Positions 1 through 9,729 of a stretch of 14,993 nt of DNA are shown here, one piece after another; position 1 is the stretch's first letter; each line of letters opens with the position of its first letter. The position numbers were made by a program, and so were the translations under genes. The notes beneath the pieces are model-generated. The model was given only the letters and a program-made list of their open reading frames with translations. It did not search any database and was not told where the DNA came from. Origin of the DNA: Thermoplasmata archaeon (GTDB taxonomy: Archaea; Thermoplasmatota; E2; DHVEG-1; B18-G2); contig JAGHAD010000097.1 of NCBI GenBank assembly GCA_021161685.1, forward strand, positions 1 through 14,993, read 5' to 3'.

Positions 1-1041
1 GTAACGTATCAATCCCATGAAATAAACCCATTCAGAATGCCAAATACTAACATTGAACATGTTGTTGAAACAACCGCTTCCAGATATGCAAACTGGAAGC
101 TTTCCATCGTTGCGAAGAAAAATCATGTGCCATAGCTTTAAACCGGTTATCCATTTATCGCTATTTGGAGGATGAGTTGCCCAAGAGGCGGGATTACCGT
201 GCCCAGAAAACCATATGAAGCCACAGCCCTTGTTGATTTCCCTAACAACATCTATCCATCCCCTCAAAGTTCCCTTCGAAGCCCATAGCCTAACAGGTTC
301 AAATCCCCCCATGTATTCTATTCCCTTTTGGGTATAGACCTCTCCATCGTAATAGTCTGTCTTGTGAGGATAGGTATCTCCAGCCACCACCACAAATCTC
401 CTGAACCAAGAAGAGTTGGAATGCTCTTTATTTTCATATTCTATAATTTTTCTCACCACCATCCTCACTTCCCTTATATTCCTGCAAGGCAGTCTCCCAA
501 CATACACATCTGGATGAAGATCGGGTCTATCTATAGCTTTTGCATTTTCTGGCCACTCTCCAAAGATACAGTTATTATTATCATCCCATGAAGAAAATTT
601 TCCTTCTTGATTATAAAGGTCTGCGTAGTACAAGTCCGTAAGAAATTTGCTTTCCTCCATGTAAGATTTACCCGTATCATAACCTCTGCTCAGATGACTG
701 TACCTTACTGGAACCCAGTAATCTTCTCGAATTCCCTGTCCCTTCCTACCACCTACAAGAAGAACGTACTTTATTCCCCATATTTCATGTGCAAATTTTA
801 TGAAATATTTGAGCTTCTCAGCTTTATCCCTGCCATACCAGAACATTTGCTCATAGACTTCTTCTATGCTCACCAGTTTTGCTCTGATGCCATGTCTTAT
901 CTTATGTTCTACGAGAGGTTCCAGCGCCTTCAGAAATTTGTGGGGAGCAACTATAAGCAAGTCATAGATTCCTTCATCTGAGGCGCTTTCTCCGATTGGC
1001 AATAAAAGCAGGATCGCAAGCAATGGAGCAAGGTATTTCAT
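1..1041 (-). CDS. Secreted C25 (gingipain-like) cysteine peptidase, 3' end cut by window edge
   Basis: The minus-strand frame stays open from ATG at 1041 to the left edge, giving 347 residues with no stop. Residues 1-20 form a signal peptide (Lys2, then a Leu/Ile-rich core, then GESAS), so the product is probably exported. The body has the look of the C25 peptidase family: KYVLLVGG (91-98), an acidic Asp/Asn stretch (153-157), DVYVGRLP (178-185), then WFSGHGN (277-283) with the likely catalytic His281, followed by LPVCISGSGC (315-324), where Cys324 or Cys318 would be the nucleophile. The family cleaves proteins or peptides; the substrate here is unknown. A TATA-like element lies about 26 bp before the ATG, with no Shine-Dalgarno sequence, so the mRNA may be leaderless. 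The gene diverges from a predicted secreted pyroglutamyl peptidase homologue. The C-terminus and any cell-surface anchor are outside the window. The family call rests on motifs read by eye. Confidence 0.85.
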   Translation of the reverse strand, partial: MKYLAPLLAILLLLPIGESASDEGIYDLLIVAPHKFLKALEPLVEHKIRHGIRAKLVSIEEVYEQMFWYGRDKAEKLKYFIKFAHEIWGIKYVLLVGGRKGQGIREDYWVPVRYSHLSRGYDTGKSYMEESKFLTDLYYADLYNQEGKFSSWDDNNNCIFGEWPENAKAIDRPDLHPDVYVGRLPCRNIREVRMVVRKIIEYENKEHSNSSWFRRFVVVAGDTYPHKTDYYDGEVYTQKGIEYMGGFEPVRLWASKGTLRGWIDVVREINKGCGFIWFSGHGNPASWATHPPNSDKWITGLKLWHMIFLRNDGKLPVCISGSGCFNNMFNVSIWHSEWVYFMGLIRY

Positions 1042-1061
1042 CAGATTTTATTAGTATTTCC

Positions 1062-1073
1062 AATATTAAATTC
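1062..1073 (-). promoter_or_regulatory. TATA box for the C25 peptidase gene
   Basis: On the minus strand this reads GAATTTAATATT, centred about 26 bp upstream of the ATG at 1041. That is the usual distance from an archaeal TATA box to the transcription start, so transcription would begin at or next to the start codon. It lies in the 76-bp divergent gap shared with the peptidase gene starting at 1118. Inferred from position and sequence only. Confidence 0.5.
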
Positions 1074-1088
1074 TTCCGATAAGAAAAG

Positions 1089-1095
1089 ATTTAAA
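1089..1095 (+). promoter_or_regulatory. TATA box for the pyroglutamyl peptidase-like gene
   Basis: ATTTAAA is centred about 25 bp before the ATG at 1118. It mirrors the element of the divergent gene and would give a leaderless transcript. A GGGG run at 1103-1106 could instead serve as a ribosome binding site if transcription starts further upstream. Confidence 0.45.
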
Positions 1096-1117
1096 CTTGA
1101 AAGGGGTTGGTAAAATA

Positions 1118-1762
1118 ATGAGAACAAGTTTAGCAGTTGCCATGCTGATATTTATTCTACTCGTTATACCATCTTTTCATGCTAAAGAGGAAGAAAGAAA
1201 TGTGCTTGTTGTTGGTTTTGGTCCCTATGGTAAGCATAAGATAAATCCATCACAGCTTATAGTTGAAAATTTGAGTAATAAATTGATCGAAGGCAGGATA
1301 GTTGTTACGAGAATTCTTCCCGTAGATTGGTCTTCATCTTATAACTTGACGATCGAAGCGATAGAAACTTATAAGCCAGATGTTGTAATAGCGGTTGGTC
1401 TTCATCCTAGGGCATCGAAGATCAGGATAGAAAGAGTAGCGATAAATCTGAAGTGGAAAAAGACCGCACCTTTTATTGAAACTATAAGCAAGGGAAAGTC
1501 TCTCTTACGTTTTTCAAATTTACCCGTTGGGCAAATCGTTGCAAGACTAAGGGAAAATAACATATCTTCGAGAGAGAGCTATTTCGCGGGTCTTTATGTG
1601 TGCAATTACTTGTTCTATAAATTGCTGGAGTATAAGTCAGAGAAGAGAATCGATACAAGAATAGGGTTTATCCACGTTCCTCCGTTAAAGAGAATGAGCC
1701 TAGAAGAGATGATAAGAGCAGTTGAGATCGCTATAAGTGTTTCTCTTGAAACTCGATTTTAA
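1118..1762 (+). CDS. Predicted exported pyroglutamyl-peptidase I-like protein (family C15)
   Basis: Family C15 enzymes remove N-terminal pyroglutamate from peptides and are normally cytosolic. Counting 214 residues from ATG 1118, the catalytic triad is present: Glu105 in RIERVAIN, Cys162 in FAGLYVCN and His186 in GFIHVP. The fold start VLVVGFGPYG (29-38) is also recognisable. Two features depart from the family. Residues 1-22 form a signal peptide or membrane anchor (MRT, a hydrophobic core, cleavage possible after HA). The loop that is ARIPDN-like in classical members is shortened and replaced by a Lys-rich stretch (112-126). The pocket motif, usually EPFGG, is GPYGK. A TTG at 1097 is in frame but leaves a poorer signal peptide and no promoter room, so ATG 1118 was chosen. 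It diverges from a secreted C25 peptidase and overlaps the convergent Cys-cluster gene by 32 bp. Family assignment is firm; substrate specificity is open. Confidence 0.85.
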   Translation: MRTSLAVAMLIFILLVIPSFHAKEEERNVLVVGFGPYGKHKINPSQLIVENLSNKLIEGRIVVTRILPVDWSSSYNLTIEAIETYKPDVVIAVGLHPRASKIRIERVAINLKWKKTAPFIETISKGKSLLRFSNLPVGQIVARLRENNISSRESYFAGLYVCNYLFYKLLEYKSEKRIDTRIGFIHVPPLKRMSLEEMIRAVEIAISVSLETRF

Positions 1763-2309
1763 AGTACTCTTTAGCTACTCCCGCTTCTAACCTTCTAGCC
1801 AAGGCTTTTTTAATCTCATTTATCCTATTAAAGAAAATATCCGCATTCTTGCATTCCTCTGGAAATGCCTTTTTTATATCGGTATCGCTTCTCACATGAA
1901 TCTTCCTAGCTTCTGGACACAGGTCGAGAATTTCATAGGAATCCATCTTTCTGATCACTGGAAAACTCCTGCATGCGAGAGGTCTATATCTATACACAAC
2001 GCAACCCTCATCATAAAATGGACATATCCTGCTATTCAAATCCCATTCTAAAATTTCTAGTTTATTCCCATTGAGTAGAGCCAACTTTGGTACGGGCTTA
2101 AATTCTATGCCCATGGATTCGGATAGTTTTTTCAACCTATCAACTTCATCCTTGAAAAGTGGTAAGGTGAATTTTCTTGGGGGGATGAGCAGTTTCAAAC
2201 CAAGAAACTCTAGTCTCTTAAAAGCTTGCTCTATCATTTTACTCTCTTCTTCCGAGAACCTGCCGCCTATATTTGTGCAACAGATTCCGCATCGCTTACA
2301 AGAGAACAT
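1731..2309 (-). CDS. YkgJ-type zinc/iron-chelating Cys-cluster protein
   Basis: The 192-residue protein opens with CKRCGICC (4-11), the CxxCxxCC-type signature of the YkgJ/UPF0153 cysteine-cluster family. Further cysteines occur at 96, 103, 113, 131 and 153. The block around 95-118 (RICPFYDEGC, then RPLACRSFP) is the second conserved part of the family. Together they probably bind a metal, either Zn or an Fe-S cluster. The family's biochemical function is not established. The start lies 2 nt after the FEN1 stop codon, so it is very likely co-transcribed and perhaps translationally coupled with FEN1. At its 3' end it overlaps the convergent peptidase gene by 32 bp. A role linked to flap processing is possible from context but unproven. 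Confidence 0.85.
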   Translation of the reverse strand: MFSCKRCGICCTNIGGRFSEEESKMIEQAFKRLEFLGLKLLIPPRKFTLPLFKDEVDRLKKLSESMGIEFKPVPKLALLNGNKLEILEWDLNSRICPFYDEGCVVYRYRPLACRSFPVIRKMDSYEILDLCPEARKIHVRSDTDIKKAFPEECKNADIFFNRINEIKKALARRLEAGVAKEYFKIEFQEKHL

Positions 2310-2311
2310 GC

Positions 2312-3328
2312 TCAGAACAGTCTATTTTGCTTGAACAATTTCTCCATAGAGCTAAATTTTTCAAGAGCAGACTTTACCCTGCTCTCGCTAAATTGATGTT
2401 CATCGCATAGCATGCTAAGAACTTTTTCCTCATCCGGCAGCTTCCATTCCAACTTGTAGTTATCGGTGACTGGGGGATCTAGGAATATTCTTCTCACCTC
2501 GTTCAACATTTCCTCATCCATTTCAACCTTCAGCATTTTAAGGGCATTCTCCAAGTTTCCAGCTCTCTTTATGATCTCATAACTCTTCTTTGGACCAATT
2601 CCCTCGATTCCCTCATTGAAATCTGTACCAATAAGGATTGCCATATCAACGAGTTGTTCTCTTTTGATTCCAAGTCTTTTCAGGTTATCCTCAAGCTCTA
2701 TTATCTCCGGCTCAACTTTCACATAAACTTGCTTTCCTGGCAATTTCCTCCTTCCAGTTATAGCTAAATTCCTAACCAAAACCGGTGCACCAAAGAGCAG
2801 GGAATCGGCATCTTGGGAAGCTACCGCATATACATCTCCCTTTCTAGCCATGTAACTGGCCTGCGCTTCTCCTTCGCTGGGTGCTTGGACAAAAGGTATA
2901 CCCAATGCCGATAACAGATTCTTGCTTTGCTTTACTATCTCATCTGTAACCCTAGATGTCTGCTGGGCTCTCTTTCTCGCTTCTTCTATTTCACCTTTTT
3001 CTAAGGCTTTTCTCCATTTCCTCTCAGCTTCTTCCTTTATTTCCCTCCTTTCAGCTATCGTCTTTGCCTTTAGAGGGTGCGGTGCACCATCAAAAACGTA
3101 GATGGGTTTAATACCGGCTTCTACCAAATTTGCGGTTCTGTAGAGCAATCCAGAGAGATGCGAGGTTATCCTGCCTTTCGCATCCATCAATGGCGTTCCA
3201 TCCCTCTGCCTTATTATTGAGAGAAACTGGTGAAGGGCATTGTAAGCATCTATGGCTATGATCTTGTGAGAGAGATCTTTCAATGAGCACTTTTTCTTTT
3301 CAAACAGATCCCCGAAATCAACGCCCAT
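2312..3328 (-). CDS. fen: Flap endonuclease 1
   Basis: This structure-specific 5' nuclease removes 5' flaps in Okazaki fragment maturation and long-patch base excision repair. At 338 residues it is full length for archaeal FEN1. The N-terminus MGVDFGDLF is intact, which matters because the amino end contributes to the active site. All acidic metal ligands are visible: Asp27, Asp80 (VFDGAPH), Glu152 and Glu154 (SEGEAQ), Asp173 and Asp175 (SQDADS) and Asp236 (GTDFNEG). The helix-hairpin-helix [10 protein letters not shown] (240-249) is also present. The C-terminus should carry a PCNA-binding box such as QxxLxxWF. Here the aligned segment is FSSMEKLF (325-332), with Phe in place of the key Gln, followed by a short KQNRLF tail. 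A TATA-like element precedes the gene, so it may be transcribed separately from the XPF gene upstream. The Cys-cluster gene follows after 2 nt. Confidence 0.97.
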   Translation of the reverse strand: MGVDFGDLFEKKKCSLKDLSHKIIAIDAYNALHQFLSIIRQRDGTPLMDAKGRITSHLSGLLYRTANLVEAGIKPIYVFDGAPHPLKAKTIAERREIKEEAERKWRKALEKGEIEEARKRAQQTSRVTDEIVKQSKNLLSALGIPFVQAPSEGEAQASYMARKGDVYAVASQDADSLLFGAPVLVRNLAITGRRKLPGKQVYVKVEPEIIELEDNLKRLGIKREQLVDMAILIGTDFNEGIEGIGPKKSYEIIKRAGNLENALKMLKVEMDEEMLNEVRRIFLDPPVTDNYKLEWKLPDEEKVLSMLCDEHQFSESRVKSALEKFSSMEKLFKQNRLF

Positions 3329-3350
3329 TGGTATTGAGAATTCCTAGGAA

Positions 3351-3359
3351 AAATTAAAA
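3351..3359 (-). promoter_or_regulatory. Candidate internal promoter (TATA) for FEN1
   Basis: The minus strand reads TTTTAATTT, centred about 27 bp upstream of the FEN1 ATG. It falls in the 35-bp gap after the XPF stop, the widest gap in the whole minus-strand gene run. Spacing fits a leaderless transcript starting at the FEN1 ATG. The rest of the run has gaps of only a few bases or overlaps, so this would split FEN1 and the Cys-cluster gene into a sub-operon. Confidence 0.45.
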
Positions 3360-3363
3360 CTTT

Positions 3364-4041
3364 TCAGTGAAACAGCTCATAGATCTGCCTCGCCCTTTTA
3401 TCTCCTATTCCTTCAACCAACTTCAATTCCTCTATACCAGCATTTGCTATTCTACTTATACTTCCAAAATGATTTAAAAGATTCCTAGCGAGAACCTCTC
3501 CAACGTTTGGTAGGGAGCTTAGCAAGTACACTTTCATGTCTTTCTCTGGCAGTTCCCTAAGTGCTTTTCTGAACCATCTCGCCTTTGGCGGGGAATCATT
3601 TGCTCCCTTCATTTCCCTGCTGCAGAGAATCCTGAGGAAAGTGATTACGGCATCATTGTTTTCCAGAAAGAAGACGGGGATTCCGTAGACGTAAACTATT
3701 TCCATAAGTGCCCCAGATATGCTTGCCCAGAGCTTCTCGTTGTAGAAATCTTCCATACCAAGGAAATCCAGGATACTACCATGTACTAGGAGAAGCTTTC
3801 TTTTTATTTTCACGCCCTTTATCTCTTTAGCCTTCACCATCTTCAAAAGTTGCTCCCAAAGCCTGTTTGACCTTATAGAATTTATGAAATCGTGTATACT
3901 TTTCCTTTCCAAAATAACCGCATAGTCATCAAAAAGTATAGCTATATCTCCAAATGGTAGAAGATCGAATTCGACCTCATCAAAGATTTCTTCCAAAGCC
4001 GATTTGATTTGCCCTTCCCTGTGATCCACCAAGATCTTCAT
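3364..4041 (-). CDS. xpf: XPF/Rad1/Mus81-family structure-specific nuclease, short form without helicase
   Basis: The 225-residue protein has an N-terminal ERCC4 nuclease domain (about 1-140) and a tandem helix-hairpin-helix domain (about 172-224; LPNVGEVLARNLL and VEGIGDKRARQI). Active-site residues are visible: Asp6 in VDHRE, Asp32 in FGD, and ERKSIHD (45-51), which matches the family's ERKxxxD signature. Members work as dimers and cut 3' flaps, forks and nicked branched DNA next to the duplex. It lacks the N-terminal helicase found in the Hef form typical of many euryarchaea, so in size it resembles the crenarchaeal short XPF. Unlike that form it stops directly after the HhH domain (ending YELFH), with no PCNA-binding peptide. 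Its ATG overlaps the nucleotidyltransferase stop as ATGA, showing translational coupling. Confidence 0.93.
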   Translation of the reverse strand: MKILVDHREGQIKSALEEIFDEVEFDLLPFGDIAILFDDYAVILERKSIHDFINSIRSNRLWEQLLKMVKAKEIKGVKIKRKLLLVHGSILDFLGMEDFYNEKLWASISGALMEIVYVYGIPVFFLENNDAVITFLRILCSREMKGANDSPPKARWFRKALRELPEKDMKVYLLSSLPNVGEVLARNLLNHFGSISRIANAGIEELKLVEGIGDKRARQIYELFH

Positions 4042-5060
4042 GCCCTTATTACATTTCCAACCTGGGTCCTTGGGTATCCTTTAGGTATTGGTTTTGTCCA
4101 TATCACCTCGTTTTCTTTTATTCCTTTTACCTCTTCTCCATCTCCAACTACGCTGTTACTCAAGATAGCTCCATCCGCCACAACGCTATTTTCTCCCACT
4201 ACGGAATTGACAACCCTCGCTCCCTCTCCTATTATCGCTCCATCAAAGATAATTGAAGAATCAACCATTGAGTTTCTCCCAACAATTGCTCCATTCCCAA
4301 TCGAGGATTTTCTAATGGTCCCCCTAATTTTGCTACCCTTTCCCACCGCGTTTTCAAGACCTAGTTTATCGAGTAGCAATTGATTTGCTTTCAGATAGCT
4401 CTCTATCCTTCCGACATCTACCCAGTAACCCTCTATCTTGTAGCCGTAAAAACCCTTTCCATCGTCTATAATTCTTGGAAAGACTTCCTGCTCCATTGAT
4501 ACTAATCTTCCAGTATCTATGTAATCGAGAACATCCTGCTCCATGCAGTACGCACCAGCATTTATCAGGTTTGAAGGTGCTTCCTCGGGTTTTGGTTTCT
4601 CCACAAATTTTGTTATCCTTCCATCCTCTTCTATCTTAACTACTCCGAATTCCCTAACGTTCTCAACTGGCCAGAGGGATATGGTTACGGTAGCTTTCTT
4701 GTCTCTGTGCAGTTTGATCATTTCTTGGAAATTTATGGAGGAAATAATATCGCTGTTTAAAACTAAGAAAGTTCCAGTTATGTATTTCTCGGCAAATTTC
4801 ACAGCTCCTCCAGTACCAAGGGGCTTTGGCTCCTCGTTTATGATGATTTCTTTTCCAAAATCTTTTTTCAAGAAGAAATCTTCTAACTGTTCTTTCTTGT
4901 AATTTGCCGCAATAACAACTTTACTGACCTCTTTCGGTAAGCTTTCTATCAGATATGAAATCATCGGCTTGTTGAGTATTGGGAGTAGAGGTTTTGCCCT
5001 TGTGTAGGTTAGAGGTCTGAGCCTTGTTCCAAACCCTCCAGCTAGGATTATTGCCTCCAT
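4038..5060 (-). CDS. Sugar-1-phosphate nucleotidyltransferase with C-terminal left-handed beta-helix
   Basis: This protein is predicted to make an NDP-sugar from a sugar-1-phosphate and an NTP. Residues 1-225 form the catalytic domain: LAGGFGTRLRPLT (6-18) binds nucleotide, Lys23 in AKPLLP is the usual catalytic lysine, Asp104 in LNSD binds metal, VEKP is at 153-156, and WVDVG (213-217) supplies the second metal-binding Asp. Residues about 240-310 are hexapeptide repeats (for example SSIGNGAIVGRNS) that form a left-handed beta-helix. This layout is common in archaeal mannose-1-phosphate guanylyltransferase-like and glucose-1-phosphate thymidylyltransferase-like proteins; the exact sugar and base cannot be read from sequence. 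No acetyltransferase extension is evident at 340 residues. It sits between ligA (1-nt gap) and xpf (4-nt overlap), so it is co-transcribed with repair genes despite having no known repair role. Confidence 0.9.
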   Translation of the reverse strand: MEAIILAGGFGTRLRPLTYTRAKPLLPILNKPMISYLIESLPKEVSKVVIAANYKKEQLEDFFLKKDFGKEIIINEEPKPLGTGGAVKFAEKYITGTFLVLNSDIISSINFQEMIKLHRDKKATVTISLWPVENVREFGVVKIEEDGRITKFVEKPKPEEAPSNLINAGAYCMEQDVLDYIDTGRLVSMEQEVFPRIIDDGKGFYGYKIEGYWVDVGRIESYLKANQLLLDKLGLENAVGKGSKIRGTIRKSSIGNGAIVGRNSMVDSSIIFDGAIIGEGARVVNSVVGENSVVADGAILSNSVVGDGEEVKGIKENEVIWTKPIPKGYPRTQVGNVIRA

Positions 5061-5061
5061 C

Positions 5062-8765
<3,704 letters not shown>

Positions 8766-8788
<23 letters not shown>

Positions 8789-9449
8789 GGTATCCCAACC
8801 TTATCGCAACTTCTACCTTGTCTCCATCCTTAAGATTTAAAGTTTCTCTCAGGTTATATGGTGATATGAGTTCAACGATGTTGGAATAGTGACTTCTGCT
8901 CGGAAAAACAACTGCACACTTCAAACCATTAATGCTTGCATGATAACACATTACGCTACCAAAGGATCGATCTGGGGTAGAAAAAGCCTCTATCTCTATA
9001 CCCCTTCTTGATTTGATGAAGTGCAGTTTGCTCAAGTCAAGCTGATCAACTTCTATGTTCAACGTTCCCGGAAATGGAATAAATCCCAATTTTTCTTTGA
9101 ACTGCCTAACATACTCTTCCTGAACGGTGTAGTATCTCCCCTCTCCCATGCCTGAAATTATCTTTCCGCTTATGTAAACCGTATCCTTCTTTTCAAACAA
9201 CCTTCTGTAGATCTCATATTCCTTCTCCAGTTCCCTTCTCCCCTTATCACTTATGCTTATCCTTTGCTTCCTAACGCCAAATTCCCTCCTAATGTAACCT
9301 AGTTTCTCCAGCGCGATGAGGTGTCTCGAAGTTGTTTGTTGGCTCAGATTTAGCTTCCTCCCAAGCTGGGAAGATGACAGTTCTACTTTTCCATGCAGGG
9401 CGCCGAGCACGGCTAGTTGCTTTAGCATGTCTAACAAGTATGGTTTCAT
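8766..9449 (-). CDS. rbkR: CTP-dependent riboflavin kinase with N-terminal HTH (RbkR type)
   Basis: The archaeal riboflavin kinase converts riboflavin to FMN using CTP. Residues about 1-85 form a winged helix-turn-helix (SQLGRKLNLSQQTTSRHLIA, then EKLGYIRREFG). Residues about 90-220 form the kinase domain, with SGMGEGRYYT (99-108), LGFIPFPGTLNIEV (121-134) and a C-terminal block containing SPYNLRETLNLKDGDKVEV. HTH fusions of this family (RbkR) are known to act as regulators of riboflavin genes as well as kinases. Its start overlaps the stop of the small winged-helix gene upstream as ATGA, and its 3' end overlaps polX by 23 bp. It is therefore translated as part of the same message as the repair genes. 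No other riboflavin pathway gene lies in the window. Confidence 0.93.
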
Positions 9450-9682
9450 ATCATCTGTCTTTTAAGTTTCTCAGCCAGTTTCTCCCCTTCTTTAGTAAGT
9501 GTATATCTATCCTTATCTTCCCTTATCAATCCCGCCCCTTCTAGATCTTTTATGGCTTTCTCCACTGCGGATAATGGGATATGGTGCTTTTTAGATATAT
9601 CTCTTGCATTCGCATCACTAATTATCAGCTCGTTGAAGACAACTTTTCTGAATTTGTTGGAAAGCACAAAACCTTCTTCCAT
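9446..9682 (-). CDS. Small winged-helix transcriptional regulator
   Basis: The 78-residue protein is little more than one winged helix-turn-helix. The recognition region is about ANARDISKKHHIPLSAVEKA (25-44), followed by a wing with GLIREDKDRYTLTKEGEKLA. A DNA-binding regulatory role is inferred from the fold; no ligand domain is present. The frame could begin at an ATG at 9709, adding MNFIIKLLI. I prefer ATG 9682, because a TATA-like element at 9711-9720 would place transcription start near 9687, downstream of the first ATG. It is the first gene of the minus-strand run and overlaps rbkR by 4 nt. It is divergent from the GTPase gene, with an 11-bp inverted repeat between them that could be its operator. 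Confidence 0.8.
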   Translation of the reverse strand: MEEGFVLSNKFRKVVFNELIISDANARDISKKHHIPLSAVEKAIKDLEGAGLIREDKDRYTLTKEGEKLAEKLKRQMI

Positions 9683-9690
9683 AATCAATA

Positions 9691-9700
9691 ATTTAATTAT
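9691..9700 (+). promoter_or_regulatory. TATA box for the NOG1-like GTPase gene
   Basis: ATTTAATTAT is centred about 34 bp before the GTPase ATG at 9730, which would start transcription around 9721 and leave a leader of only about 8 nt. It directly adjoins the inverted repeat at 9699-9709. No Shine-Dalgarno sequence is visible before the ATG. Confidence 0.4.
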
Positions 9701-9709
9701 GAAGTTCAT
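9699..9709. promoter_or_regulatory. Inverted repeat, candidate operator between divergent promoters
   Basis: ATGAAGTTCAT is a perfect 5-bp inverted repeat around a single central base, lying between the two opposed TATA-like elements. A dimeric winged-helix protein bound here would cover both promoters, so autoregulation by the adjacent small regulator is conceivable. An 11-bp palindrome can occur by chance. Confidence 0.3.
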
Positions 9710-9710
9710 G

Positions 9711-9720
9711 ATAAACTTTT
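9711..9720 (-). promoter_or_regulatory. TATA-like element for the winged-helix/rbkR/polX/ligA run
   Basis: The minus strand reads AAAAGTTTAT, about 32 bp upstream of ATG 9682. Transcription would start near 9687. It is the only plausible promoter at the head of the minus-strand run and supports the shorter start of the regulator. The match to the archaeal TATA consensus is moderate. Confidence 0.35.
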
Positions 9721-9729
9721 AGTTCCAAG

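Noticed and set aside
328..981. Two plus-strand open frames of 87 and 124 codons
   Set aside because: They lie antisense within the C25 peptidase frame, which reads open for all 347 codons with recognisable motifs. Their translations show no domain.
1097..1117. TTG 1097 as the start of the C15-like peptidase gene
   Set aside because: It adds seven residues before a good signal peptide and falls inside the likely TATA region. ATG 1118 fits both promoter distance and signal structure.
3108..3290. Minus-strand 60-codon frame within FEN1
   Set aside because: It is an out-of-frame shadow on the same strand as a full-length FEN1 with all active-site residues.
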